A stretch of 64,000 nucleotides of DNA from contig JAGMWG010000003.1 of NCBI GenBank assembly GCA_020744225.1, positions 1,178,001 to 1,242,000 on the forward strand. The letters run 5' to 3'. Shown piece after piece: positions 31,304 to 42,858 of the stretch. A program made the position numbers and the translations under genes. The notes under the pieces are model-generated. The model saw only the letters and a program-made list of their open reading frames with translations. It made no database searches and had not been told where the DNA came from. Source of the stretch: Paraphoma chrysanthemicola. Taxonomy: Eukaryota > Ascomycota > Dothideomycetes > Pleosporales > Phaeosphaeriaceae. Positions within the stretch are counted from its first letter, which is position 1. Each line of letters starts with the position of its first letter.

Positions 31304-33151
31304 GTTGACTCAAAGTCAGATGTGAATATTCTCGTAAACGTAACTTGAAATCTACAATAATAGTATTGTACTTCTTGGCTGGCTTCTGCAACGACTTCCT
31401 TGATGCTATCTACTTGAGCAATTGGGCACAGTCTTCGTCGCATACACGTAACGTGGGGCGATTGCTAGTGCTTAGCCAGCCACTCCATCCACTATCTCGG
31501 ACAGGAAAACTTCCTCAGGTTCACGTTCAGAAGAGGAAAATGCCACATCTTGCCCTGACATCTGAACTACGTACCCGTATAAGCTGACATGAACGTGAAG
31601 CCTCTGAGAAGTAGAGTCTAGAACGCTGTCACCATCACTTGTCTACTTGGATACATTAACATGCTCATCTCGGCTTCCGCACGTGGTGCTGGCGACATAG
31701 TCTGACGCTGTGAAATCTGAAATTAGGTGCGGGGTGTAAGAAAGGTGGTCACGTTCCTTGCCTGCTGACGGCAGAAACTGTGCTATGGAGAGAAAGTCAG
31801 GGAGAAGATTCTAGTGGAGAACAGCCATGTGGGACGAAAATGACATAGTGGGGTAATTGTGAAAGTTTTGAGAAGATATAAAGAGCAGCATCTCATACAG
31901 AGAACAGACTATTATCCCTGCGTTTTTTCTCGCTGCAAGTCATTGGTGGCTGAGATAATGAAGCGGAAGCAATTGACTATGAAAGAGCTGCTAGCAGAGG
32001 ATATTGTGGAGACGAAGCGCAGAGCGCTTGGGTAAGTACGTTGAAAAATAGGAACGGGATGCTTCAATTCATGTTCAAATGAAACATTGCTTTGGCAGTC
32101 AAAAGAAAAGTTGCAAAACATGAGTAGCACATTACCTTGAGGTAGTAAGGCATCTCAACGCAGTTGCTTGTGGCATACCGAATGGTGGTGTGCTGAGTCA
32201 CTTGATCGTATATCAAGACAAGACACGTGGATCACGACTGCTGGTGTAGCAATGCCATCACCAGAGGAACGGGTGCGGTCTGAGGCCTGAAAAAGGTATA
32301 AATAGAGCAAAAAGGTTTTCAACGCGAGGCAAATCTAATTCGGTGCGGTGCGGTGCTGTCCGAAGAGTCCAGCCGCGAGCTTTTCCAGTGGCATGATCGC
32401 CAGCCTTGCCTCAAGCTGCAGGCCCTACTCCATCGCAAAGGCTAGAATGCGATGTGTGGGTAGCGGCAATGCTATCCGAGCCGCAGCCTTCCGAAAACTG
32501 CTGGTGACGTCGTAGGCGTCGAGTGTCGCTGTCACTCCAGAAAGCTGAGCTTAGAACCTCATGTTGGCCAAAGAATAACACTTCAATAGGTACTGAAAGT
32601 AAATGTCCCAAGAATACTGTGCATGCAAGCGGTGCGACGTGACCAGAGTCAGCTGTTTGCGTGGTGACTGATGGTGGGGGGACCAGGAACGCGTCTGGGC
32701 GACTAGCTGCATTGGGTTCGCATGTGCAGGTGGGATCATAATCAGGTCATCGTTCGTCCATACATGCGCAAAGCCTGTGCCTCCAATTCGATGGTACTAT
32801 GACGAACCACTACGTGCAGTGACATGACCGATCATGGTGAGGGTCCAATGGCGCAGCTTCAAAAACATCAGGAGAGCCTCGGCGGCGGGCACCGAGATGC
32901 TGCAAGCTCGAGAGCTCCATTGATAACGCGCAAGCTCCCATAAGTGCTCAACGCCTTTGTCTCACACAGAATCATCCAAACTAAATCAATTGCCTTCGTT
33001 GAAGCTACCTGAAGCTCTAGTAACTCACCGAGCTCAACACTCCACACAAACCCGCCCACTTCCGCAATTTACATCATTGCGCGCGTCTCTGAGCTTGAAA
33101 AGTTGAAAAGGCCAGAAGCCCGCATTCTGCTTCCATAGCATCGACATCAAT
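31304..33151. other. gene-poor region of 1.85 kb
   Basis: Apart from a possible micro-gene (31958-32123, separate entry), I see no supported coding sequence. All frames are below 90 codons and lack domains. The last 150 bp form the leader of the phosphoketolase gene. It may hold long leaders or non-coding transcripts, but the sequence alone does not show them. Confidence 0.5.
31958..32123 (+). CDS. possible two-exon micro-ORF, 32 residues
   Basis: ATG at 31958; exon 1 is 31958-32031 and exon 2 is 32099-32123, joined by a 67-nt intron with consensus GTAAGT donor and TTTGGCAG acceptor. The product is Lys/Arg-rich (starts MKRKQLTMKELLAED, ends QKKSCKT). A TATA-like GATATAAAG lies about 80 bp upstream of the ATG. 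No homologous family is known to me. The combination of TATA box and good splice sites is suggestive, but a chance arrangement is quite possible. Confidence 0.2.
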
Positions 33152-35762
33152 ATGGACGCAATGATAGCAAAAGCGCCGGTGGACCCAGAGAAGGTCACCG
33201 AAGATCTCGACAACCTGAGTCTGTCGCCCTTTGGGCCTGCAAGAGCTTCCATCACAGAGCACCCACTCAGCAACGATGAGGTCGCCAAGATGACGGACTA
33301 CTTCCATGCCAGCATGTACATGTGTTTGGGTATGATCTACTTGCGACGGAATCCCCTTCTCCGCGAGCCACTGACACTAGACCACCTAAAGCGACGTTTG
33401 CTGGGCCACTGGGGTTCAGATGCGGGACAGTCATTCACCTACATCCACATGAATCGCTTGATCAGGAAATACGACCTCGACGCTATTTTTATTTCTGGCC
33501 CTGGTCATGGAGCACCTGCTGTCCTCTCAAATTCCTACCTCGAGGGTGTCTATTCAGAAGTCTACCCAGACAAAAGCGAGGATGAGAACGGCATGAGACG
33601 TTTCTTCAAATCATTCTCGTTCCCCGGAGGAATTGGGTCGCACGCAACACCAGAGACTCCTGGAAGTCTTCACGAGGGCGGAGAACTTGGCTACTCAATC
33701 TCTCATGCTTTTGGAGCCGTTTTCGACCATCCTGACTTGATCGCGCTGACCATGGTCGGCGATGGTGAAGCTGAGACAGGTCCTTTGGCCACCAGTTGGC
33801 ATTCTACCAAGTTTTTGAATCCAATAACTGACGGAGCTGTTCTGCCTGTTCTCCACTTGAACGGGTACAAGGTGAGCTGATATGGATCTCGTCCCTAACG
33901 TCATCTAATTCGAGACAGATCAACAACCCAACTGTGCTCTCGCGCATCAGCCACAAAGAGCTCGAGGCAATGTTCATTGGTTATGGGTGGACCCCATACT
34001 TCGTCGAGGGCAGCGATGTACCGACAATGCACCAAGCCATGGCCGCCACCATGGAGCGCTGCGTCACAAAGATTCGCGAATACCAGAAGGAGGCACGTGA
34101 CTCAGGCAAGGCATTTCGACCACGCTGGCCTATGATCGTCCTCCGCACACCCAAGGGATGGACCGGGCCCAGGAAATTGGGCGACCACTTCTTGGAGGGC
34201 TACTGGCGCTCGCATCAAGTGCCTTTGACCAATGTGTTGAAGGACAAGGCGCAACTAAAGATGCTCGAGGAGTGGCTGCGAAGCTACAAGCCCGAGAAGC
34301 ATTTTGACGAGAACGGAAAGCTTTTACCAGAGCTCCGAGCATTGGCTCCAGAGGGTAATCGGAGAATGAGCGCGAACCCGGTGGCGAATGGAGGCCTGAT
34401 CAAGGGCAAGCTGCACCTGCCGGACTTCCGCGATTACAAGGTTGAGGTCCAAAAGGGAGGAGTAGCAAAGATGGGCAGCATGGCGAACTTTGCTTCGTTC
34501 CTACGAGACGTGATCAAGGATAATCCCAACACTTTCCGCGTGTTTGGACCCGATGAGACTGAGTCCAATAAGCTGTCCACTATCTATGAGGCAGGTAAGA
34601 AGGTCTGGATGGCTGACTACTTCGAGGAGGATGAAGATGGTGGAAATCTAGCCCATGCTGGTCGTGTCATGGAGATGCTATCAGAACACACTTGCGAGGT
34701 ATGTACGGATTCAGACATACACAGTTCAGAGCTGACCATATTCAGGGCTGGCTCGAAGGCTACATACTTTCTGGTCGCCACGGTCTCCTGAACAGCTACG
34801 AGCCGTTCATTCACATCATCGACTCCATGGTAAACCAGCATTGCAAATGGATTGAGAAGTGCTTGGAGGTCGAGTGGAGGGCGAAGATTGCATCGCTCAA
34901 CATTCTTCTCACAGCAACTGTCTGGCGACAAGATCACAATGGTTTCACACATCAAGGCAAGTAGCCATGTTTCAGCTCTGATATTCCAAATTAACTCTTC
35001 TCTACAGATCCCGGCTTTCTAGACGTGGTTGCGAACAAGAGCCCCGAAGTCGTCCGCATTTACCTCCCGCCCGATGCGAACTGTTTGTTATCGACAATGG
35101 ACCATTGCCTGCGCAGCTCCAACTACGTAAATGTCATCGTCGCCGACAAGCAAGAGCATCTTCAGTTCCTGACCATGGAACAAGCCATTGCACATTGCAC
35201 AAAGGGTGTCGGAATCTGGGAATGGGCCAGCAACGACAAGGGCGAAGAACCGGATATCGTCATGGCGTCCTGCGGCGATACATCGACGCACGAAGCTCTT
35301 GCAGCCACCGCCCTCCTGCGCACGCACCTGCCCGAACTCAAGATCCGCTTCGTTAACGTCGTCGATCTATTCAAACTCATTGACGCAGACGAGCACCCGC
35401 ATGGTCTGAGGGCGCACGAGTGGAAAGCCATCTTCACTGACGATAAGCCGTGCATCTTCAACTTCCACTCGTACCCATGGCTCATCCACCGCCTCACATA
35501 TGGCCGCAAGGGGCAGCAAAACCTGCTTGTGCGCGGCTACCGCGAGAAGGGCAACATCGATACGCCGCTTGAATTGGCCATCCGTAATGGCACCGATCGG
35601 TATAGTCTGGCGATTGATGCAATTGATCGTCTTCCCGGGCTTGGCAACAAGGGCGCTGCTGCACGCGAGGAGATGCTGAATGAGCAGATTAAGGCAAAGA
35701 ACTATGCGTTCCACGAAGGCATAGATCCAAAATTGACCGAGGATTGGGTATGGCCGTTCTAG
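33152..35762 (+). CDS. xylulose-5-phosphate/fructose-6-phosphate phosphoketolase
   Basis: The four exons are 33152-33871, 33919-34698, 34746-34956 and 35008-35762; frame is kept, giving 821 residues, the family's normal size. The thiamine-diphosphate motif is MVGDGEAETGPLATSWHSTKFLNP-like, near residue 208. FISGPGHGAPA, GGIGSHATPETPGS and SHAFGAVFDHP are also present, as is GWTGP in the middle domain and the RVFGPDETESNKL segment of the pyrimidine-binding part. The enzyme splits xylulose-5-P (or fructose-6-P) with phosphate into acetyl-phosphate and glyceraldehyde-3-P (or erythrose-4-P) in the cytosol, giving a carbon-saving route from pentoses to C2 units. The third intron starts with GCAAGT instead of GTAAGT; HQ|DPGFLDV supports it. 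No signal peptide is seen. Confidence 0.93.
34957..35007 (+). other. GC-AG intron of the phosphoketolase gene
   Basis: A 51-nt intron with donor GCAAGT and acceptor CTCTACAG. No GT donor nearby keeps the frame and the family sequence THQDPGF. GC-AG introns are a known minor class spliced by the major spliceosome and usually keep a strong AAGT context, as here. Confidence 0.8.
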
Positions 35763-36125
35763 AGAGTTTATAGACTTCTTCCGTTAGGGAACTTGATACT
35801 AGCGTTTCCTCTTTGCGTGGCTTGGATAGAGATAAAAGATAATGTCAATGCATAACGAATCATGTCATGAAACGCTTCGAAGCTTACGAACATGTGTGTA
35901 CAAGTCCGAAATAATGGTGCACGTGTCGTTTGTTCTGTAGTGTAGGAACACTTAGCCAACTGCGAAAAAGAACGACGCCCGACGAGCTCTCCAACAGATA
36001 ATGATTTCCCGCCTAAGCGATCTACCCGGACACGTTCAAGGGCATGTCGGCGATGAATGATGGAAAATCGCAAAAGTAGGTCCGTCGGGAGGACGTAACG
36101 CCACGCGAAACAGCAAAAAAGAAGC
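35763..36125. other. 3' flank of phosphoketolase gene
   Basis: No gene is seen. The minus-strand frame 35768-36151 runs through the 3' flank into the tRNA and has no family features. Confidence 0.5.
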
Positions 36126-36217
36126 TCCCCCGGAAAGGCTCGAACTTTCAACCTCCTGATGAGCTACCATAGATATGGATAACAGTCAGACGCGCTAGCC
36201 AATTGCGCCACGGAGGA
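36126..36217 (-). tRNA. tRNA-Asn(GTT) with intron
   Basis: On the minus strand, a full cloverleaf folds: acceptor TCCTCCG pairs with CGGGGGA (one G-T); D arm TGGCGCAATTGGCTAGCGC; anticodon stem TCTGA pairs with TCAGG, and the loop starts CTGTTA, giving anticodon GTT; T arm GAAAG-TTCGAGC-CTTTC pairs perfectly. About 19 bases (TCCATATCTATGGTAGCTC) sit right after position 37, the standard place for a nuclear tRNA intron. Identity as Asn also fits the TGGCGCAAT D arm. It is transcribed by RNA polymerase III from internal A and B boxes. Confidence 0.88.
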
Positions 36218-38026
36218 TTTTGAGATGACTCAAAGTGGCTTTGGTTGCTGATGGCGATTTTGCCGTTCTGATATTATATAAAGAACAACGCTGTTCAGAA
36301 ACTCCTTGATCCAGTTTGACTCAATGAAGGCTCCGATGTTGGAAAATTTTGTCCTGTGTCGCAAAGTGGTTGGTGGAACGTTGAGTCGGTCAGGGGCCGG
36401 GCGGGGCTGCTTGCTGGTAACCACTAGCCAATCGTTCCAATTCTGGGAAACGGCTCCCTCGACACTTGGTCGACTTTGCTCAACCGCCAGGTACATCGAG
36501 ATTAGCACTCGTGTTTCTCGAGGACCAATCTCCATATCTGCGACCTGATGAAGATGGGTCTTGCTCCGATAAGTATGCTGCGGCGGAATTTATGCGCTGC
36601 CTTCGCAAGCACGGTTCGAGATCGGCATGCTTCCCAAGGAAACGCTGCCGGTCTCCACGAGCCATCGAGAGGCTGGCATCTGCACCTAGCCGCCTCGCTG
36701 GACGGTGAGGCTATGGCTTTCTCTAGACTGCTGTGCCATCAGTAGGGAATTGATCCAGTGCTGAAGTCATATCTGCCTGCACTGTGATGACAACACTAGA
36801 CTCATCCTACACAATGTGGAACCGCCCCCAAAAGCGGTTCTTGCGAGCCAGTGTGCACAGCGGGGTATTCGATATTCGTAGGTGTCGGTGGCTTTTGAAA
36901 CAAGCGTATGCTGATGCTGGGAGACAAACACGACCGCTTCGAAGCTGACAAGCCGTTCCCAGTCGCCAAGGATGTCTTCTGGATGCCCGGTATATGTGTC
37001 TTCAGAGCTTCGATGCGGCATTCCTCTAAAAGCACTACTCTAACCATGTGCTCTAGTATGGCGTAAGGGTGGGTAGAACTCGGACTAGTGGCTCTACGCC
37101 GTGTCTGTGGAAGTGCAACGGCGATGTCAGCATCGCTACGGATTTCATGCGAAGGAGAGGCATATTGGGCGTAAAGGAAGCGAGATAGTTCAGGGTCATA
37201 GGTCACCGTACCAGAAAATCTACAATCTGCCCCAAAGGCGAGGCAGTTCACCGTTCACTCCTCACTGACAGGGGTGTGTAGGCTGTACGCTCCGGTCGTG
37301 CGGAAACTGCCGATCGCTCGATTCTTCTTCAAAAGTAGTCAGGCATGAGTAATTCATGTGTAGCAACACTAGCAACAAGTAACAGACACCTGTGGGAGTT
37401 CTCAATGAGCAATGCTTCAACCTCGAAAGCCAACTTGGCATCAGAATCCTACGTCACGGCAGACTTGAAGCAGAAATTGAGACCGCGCATATCACAAATT
37501 GTGCCTTCTTCAGTTCATCAGACCCTACACACGGGCCATCACTACTTCCCTCCACCGCCTTGTGAGTCATTGACACAAGGTAAATCTAGGAAGAAGTTGT
37601 GAAAATGATTCAGAAAGAAACAGGGAAGGTGAATGAATGAACCTGGAATACGCGTGCCTTGTCGAGGCAGTACACTTGGAGATAATGACTGAACCATTGA
37701 TTTGGTATAGTTATTTGCCTAAGCTTTGCCATTACTGGCGGCGGGGCCGTGTTGTTCTTCATTGTGTTTTATAAACGACACATTGAATCCCTTGGCTACG
37801 ACGTGTGTTGACCTTCAAGCCTCTTCAACAAGTCGGGCGCTTTTTCTCTAGACAGCAGCTAGAGTATACAATGGCAAGACTCACAGTTTACGAAGAGCGT
37901 AGGAGTCGGACTCTAAGTGTACGATCAGTTGTAAGATTTGAGTTCGAACGGGCATGAATTGTTGCGGAACTTGATGTCACAAGTTCTCATTATGTCTGTC
38001 GAGTACATCGCAGGTCGCCCTCAGCA
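36218..38026. other. gene-poor region of 1.8 kb
   Basis: Frames up to 149 codons exist (minus 36802-37251), but none has a domain, signal peptide or plausible exon partners. No repeat or transposon feature was noticed. Confidence 0.5.
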
Positions 38027-39318
38027 TCACTGCCGCTCCTCCACCTCTGGCTTCAACACCAGAATTCCATATGGATCGCGATCGACCTCGCTGACAGCAA
38101 CTTCAAAATCGTCCTCCGCCAACGCCTCCTTCAACTCTTCATTGCCCTTCTCCTCCTCCCTCAATGTATCCCACTCGGTCTCCACTGCTTCTTCCAGTTG
38201 GGCCAGCAGGATTTCTGCCAGGAAACCTCGCTCCGAGTTACTATGAAACAGGCTAATAACCACCTGGCCCTTCTCGATCGCAGCAAGCGCATCATGATGG
38301 GTCATCTCGCCGGTGAAGATCAGATCCACATCAAGCCCACCCAGCAGAGATGCGCCTGATCCTGCGCATATGCCTACGCTCCGTATTGTTATATCCGATA
38401 TTGTAGCATTCTGTGGTATGGCGATGGGGAAGCCTTTAGGGTTATTCAGGCCTTTGCCTATGCGGTCAAGCAGGGTCGGGAGTGGCTGCGGCTGACTGAA
38501 CTCCACCACACGACCCATTCCAGCACCAGGATGTGATGCTATCTCAGGCGATTGCGGAATGACCGGTCGACGTGTGTGCGGTACTGTGGCCGTTGTAGCA
38601 GACACAGCGGGCAGGTTTGCAAGTCGCAACGTCGTTTGGCTGGGATGGTGGTTCAGTGTGAATGTCGGTCGCTTCTTCTCGATGAAGGGGTCATCGTCAT
38701 CCGCCTTGCTGCTCTGCTTGCTCGACTCTGCTTCTGACAAGTTTTCGTCGCGAGTCGTCTTGGTGCCCGTAACTATGTCAGCCAACCAATCTCCGAGTCC
38801 TCCTGGCGCAGCATCAATGGCAGTATGTGGACTGTATACGCTGATGCCATGACTAGCTAGACGCAGCAGAGTCTGCTGTTGTGTGTTTGCGAGCGTGATG
38901 GACTTTAGCCCTCGGAAAATGATGGGGTGGTATGCGACGACGATGGAGGAATTGAGCGCAATGGCTTCGTCGGCGACGGCTTTGGTGAGGTCAATGGTGA
39001 GGAGGACGGTATTTGACTGGCGACGAGACGATACGAAAGGTGCCTCGAGGAGAAGACCAGTATTGTCCCATGACTTGTCCGCGAGAGTTTCTGGATAGCT
39101 ATGGTTGTTAGTATTGTAAACAATGGCGACTACCAATGTCAATGGAAGCGCAAATGAGCTTCCACAATTTCAGACACCCGCTATTACATGGGATGCAGAC
39201 TTGAAGCTGCCAACTCACCTCCCACTCCTCGCGCCCGTTATTCGATCGAACAGAGATCAACTTACAGTTTCCGCATCGCCCGCACCACGGCCCTCGAGAA
39301 CGGCGCACAAGTCGCCAT
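38027..39318 (-). CDS. NIF3/DUF34-like protein
   Basis: The two exons are 39266-39318 and 38027-39098, with a 167-nt intron that has GTAAGT donor and an ACTAAC branch site, giving 374 residues. Exon 1 is only 17 codons plus two bases (MATCAPFSRAVVRAMRK); joined to LYPETLADKSWDNTGLLLE it gives the invariant NIF3 N-terminus. VVAYHPIIFRGLKSI and YSPHTAIDAAPGGLGDWLA follow. The end has the IRSVGICAGSGASLL and LIFTGEMTHHDALAA motifs whose His/Asp residues bind the dimetal centre. NIF3 proteins are widespread putative metal-dependent hydrolases (GTP cyclohydrolase I type 2 family) with unsettled function; in yeast the homologue was found as an Ngg1-interacting factor. The tiny first exon is easily missed. 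It is head to head with the BolA-like gene. Confidence 0.9.
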
Positions 39319-39570
39319 ATTTGCACTCATCGAATGCGCAGAACACCTTCTCAAAGTCTGCCTAAACATGCACAATCAATGGTACCCTCACCCTCCGTCC
39401 AAGATTCCAGCAGCCCACGCGCCGCGCTACCAAGCGACCCTGCATCCTCCGCCCCACGTCATCGCCCGAGCTTCGACCCTCACGTTCCCCATTCGGCACT
39501 CGAATCTTATCAGATCCGAAGATAACACCGCCAGCGCCAGAATATCGCATCATTGCGAATCCTGAGCCCG
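39319..39570. promoter_or_regulatory. short divergent promoter, NIF3-like and BolA-like genes
   Basis: Only 252 bp separate the two predicted start codons. Open frames on both strands here are artefacts of C-rich sequence. If BolA starts at the downstream Met (39640), the spacer is 321 bp. Confidence 0.5.
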
Positions 39571-40219
39571 ATGGACCCCAGACACACACTCTACCGCACC
39601 CTGGACAAATTGACCGTTGACCCGGATACCGATACCAACATGACGGATGCAGACGCGCAACCTGCTAGTTCCGGCGTTACGCCCGAAGGGATTGAGAGGA
39701 AGTTGAGGGAGGGCTTGGGCGCGGTCTATGTTGAGATTGCGGATCTGAGTGGTATGAAAGAGATTTCATATTGTCCTTTCGCTCCGATAATGCCTTCATT
39801 GTTGTTTGTGCATCTTCTCGGTCTTTGCGTTTTTCGGCCTGATCTTGAGCACCCCGCCATTTGCATTCTTCGTGTGGTTTGGAAGGTGTGCCGAAAGAGG
39901 CGGACTTGAATGCAGCATCGTACATGTGCTGAGCACATGAATACTGCACGCAAATGGCTGGATAGACTTGGAGGAATTCTCCGTGTTGTACATCTACATG
40001 TTTCGACATGTACTTGGAATTAATTTCACTGATCTTCCACCAGGCGGCTGCGGCCAAATGTATGAGGCCATCATCGTCTCACCACAATTCACAAAGAAGA
40101 CAACACTAGCACGACATCGGCTGGTCAACACAACACTCAAAGAAGAGATTGCAGCGATACACGCCTGGACGCCAAAATGTCACACACCAGAGGAGTGGGA
40201 GAAGAAGAAACCCCAGTGA
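39571..40219 (+). CDS. BolA-like protein (Bol/Fra2 family)
   Basis: The two exons are 39571-39751 and 40044-40219, with a 292-nt intron, giving 118 residues, or 95 if the Met at 39640 (MTDADAQPASSG) is used. The spliced protein has the BolA fold sequence: IERKLREGLGAVYVEIADLS, then GGCGQMYEAIIVSPQF, then the hallmark LARHRLVN with the conserved His, then LKEEIAAIHAWTPKCHTPEEW. The conserved Cys of GGCGQ and the His are the [2Fe-2S]-related ligands shared with monothiol glutaredoxins in the cytosolic Fra2/Bol2 group, which senses iron. The intron is longer than most in this window. Confidence 0.87.
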
Positions 40220-40399
40220 TCTGGCTGTTCTGCATGAGTCACGAGTTATGATCTTACATTCGACCTGTATCTATGAGCATGACACGAGGAACGGCGGTTA
40301 GGAATGGATGTCACGGTACATCAAGAGGCAGGTGAGGGTACATTGTGAAAGAGTTGTCCTGCGTTTGCCATGGGCTAGATGAGTAAACTCAAGGTCTGA

Positions 40400-42572
40400 C
40401 TAGCTCAGCAACACCCTAATCTCACCACTCGTCCTGGGGAACAAGTCTCTCAGAGCAGGCTCCTGCTCCTCATCTTCCTTGTCCTCGTCGTAAGACAAGT
40501 CATCAGCTGCAATCATCTTTGTCTCCACAGACTCGAAGTCTTCACAGAAACTGCTCGCTGCTTGCTCTGTGATATCTTGTATCATCTTTCTGTTCTTCAA
40601 TCGCTTCAGGTTCTCGGCTGCATCGATCAGTGCAGACGGCAGGAACTCATCCAGCTGCTGGCTGGCTGCTACGAGTGCATCGGGCTTGAAGGCATCCAGT
40701 TCTGCTATCGACTTTAAGCTCTCGTCTGAGTCTGTAATGTCGGAGAGTGCTTCAAGTAGCACAATGAGACCTGATTCGTGAAGCAAGAACTGATGCTGAT
40801 ACTCGACTAGCTGTGCAACTTGTTCCTCGATTGTGTCATTCATGTCCTCCACTCGCTCTTTTGCAAACGGATATGCCGAGAGAACTTCTTCTGTTGCCAT
40901 GAGACAGTTGATAGCAAAGATTGCGCTACCCGGCTGCTCCAGACCCTTTTGCAGATTAACGCATCCGGCCATGAACGGATCAAGCGCTTCCACAAGTACA
41001 GCCTGGAAGCCGTGGCCTTGATCGTCTGTGCCTGCAGCTGACGTATCATAGCTCTTTGCAAGCACTTTGAGCGTCTGCAAAGCATCGTCCAAGAAGTCAG
41101 GAGGCGAAAGGTCCGCAGGCGCTACAGCAAGATCGCCCTGAACAGCAGCAACGTAGTCTCTCATATTCGCCCGGAATTGGCGCATGGCGGACGCTTCCAA
41201 TGTACTAAAGATGTCCAGAACATCCGAGTCTGCTCCAAGTAGCTTGACAAAGGTGCTCTTGTAGAATCCGATCAGGTTTGTGATCTTGTAAGCCAGGGTT
41301 GCGTCGTCATGGCTTTGAATAACCTGCTCAGTACGCTGTCGTAATAATCGCGCCACGCCGGTGAGATCTCGGCTGACGAGCTGGTTGAGTGCTTTTCTTC
41401 CGTCAAAGATCTCTGCGCCTTCGTCTTTGAGCCATGGTTCGCTCTCTAGGCCTTCTTGAATGGAACGTTTGATCTCGTCACCATCAGAGATGAAGAGGTT
41501 CTCCAGCGCCTCTCGCTCCGATACCGTGGTCGAATGCACCCAGGCAAGCATGTCTCCCACATAGCGCAATGGATCGTGGGCGTGGAACTCGATGGGCTTG
41601 GTCGCTATGTGCTCTCCTTCTGAAGCAGAGCCCGTAAGCGCAGCATGGAATGAGTCTGACAAGATTGACTCTCGCGCTTCGGCGAACGAGTCAAGACAGC
41701 TCTGAAACAACGTAGGCCGCTCGGCTAGCACACGTAGCGAACGCCTCACAGATGCACTGATTTGCGGGTTCTCGAGATCCAGAGTCTTGAACTCGCGTTG
41801 AATCCACCGATACAGCTTCTGAAAGGCTGCATTCAACTGCTTCGAGCTTTGTTCCAGTACCTCTAGACCCAGTCGCTGATCTTCGGTGCCGAGAAGAACC
41901 TCGCAGTCGTGGTTGATCTTCTTCACGCGGGTAAGGACCTGGAAAAACTCTTCATTCACAGGCTCCGCGGTTGATGTCAACACGGTGGCTTCTTCGTCTG
42001 AGACAAGAAAGTGGGAATTGAAGGCCTGCAGGATTTGCTGCTTGCTCTCCACCTGCTTCCTCTGCGTCATAAGAGTGGTCGCCTCTTCCAACACAGGTCC
42101 AGTCTCTCTGTTCGCTGCGGCTATATGGCTTCGCATATCAGCGCAGTATCCGTTGAGACTTTTGATGGCGGTGCCGATGCGCCTCAATTGCTTTCCGCTG
42201 TCAGCTCGTTCGTGTATGTGAATGGGGCGTACTAACCTCAGCAACTTCTCCAAAGTCTTTGACAATCTCGCCATTGCACTGGATGACCTCTTTCTGTACA
42301 TCAAGTCGTATCTGACGTCGAGTCTCAGCCGTGTTCTTTACTCCACGGGCATCAAGTGTCTCAAGAGCATCGCGGATCTCGAGATCTGCATACGATGCTG
42401 ACAAAACGCTGGTGATGCGGCTCGAGAGAGCATTGGCACCACGTGAGGCGGGCCCTGAGGGGATGAGTGGTGATAAGCCATCCAAGGAGGCGGGAGTTCC
42501 ACGCTCCTGGAAATAGCTTCTGGACATTTCGTGGGGTGTCGTGACTCTGGCCGGCACCTGCAGCGTGTCCAT
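40400..42572 (-). CDS. COG6: conserved oligomeric Golgi complex subunit 6
   Basis: The two exons are 42237-42572 and 40400-42190, with a 46-nt intron, giving 708 residues. SSRITSVLSASYADLEIRDALETLD and the spliced DFGEVAEQLRRIGTAIKSLN are typical of fungal Cog6. The rest is helical, with LGLEVLEQSSKQLNAAFQKLYRWIQREFKTL and FHAHDPLRYVGDMLAWVHS. COG is the eight-subunit tether for retrograde intra-Golgi vesicles, working at the cytosolic face. The start is uncertain: in-frame Mets at 42641 and 42728 would add 23 or 52 residues. I chose MDTLQVPARVTTPHEM because the upstream part is Cys/Gly-rich and unlike the family. It is head to head with ATG9. Confidence 0.9.
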
Positions 42573-42858
42573 TGTGACCGTCCGGGGAAACTGCAGCCGA
42601 GGCTTATCGATAAGCGGCGTCGCGTCACCTGCGTTCACCATTCCAAGCGTCCCATGACAGTTGCATTCACCGCCCGCGCCAGCTATCCGTGGGACATGGT
42701 CACGTCTTAGAGCTATCAGCACATTCATGGGGGCCTTACCGCGTCTCCGGAGATCACCACGTCTCCTATCTTGACACCATCATCACTCAAACACTCAGAC
42801 CGGTCACAGCACGGCCACGCGCCCCGCCGTTGCCTGAACGTCTGGCACGCACAACGCC
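42573..42858. promoter_or_regulatory. divergent promoter, COG6 and ATG9
   Basis: 286 bp lie between the chosen start codons (130 bp if COG6 begins at 42728). No clear TATA box is seen. The compact head-to-head layout suggests a shared, probably constitutive, promoter. Confidence 0.5.

Noticed and set aside
32339..32360. GCGGTGCGGTGC short repeat
   Set aside because: Two to three copies of five bases; within chance.
39123..39365. Plus-strand frame starting with ATG that looked like the first exon of the BolA-like gene
   Set aside because: It lies within the NIF3 intron and first exon on the other strand, and does not join the BolA frame.
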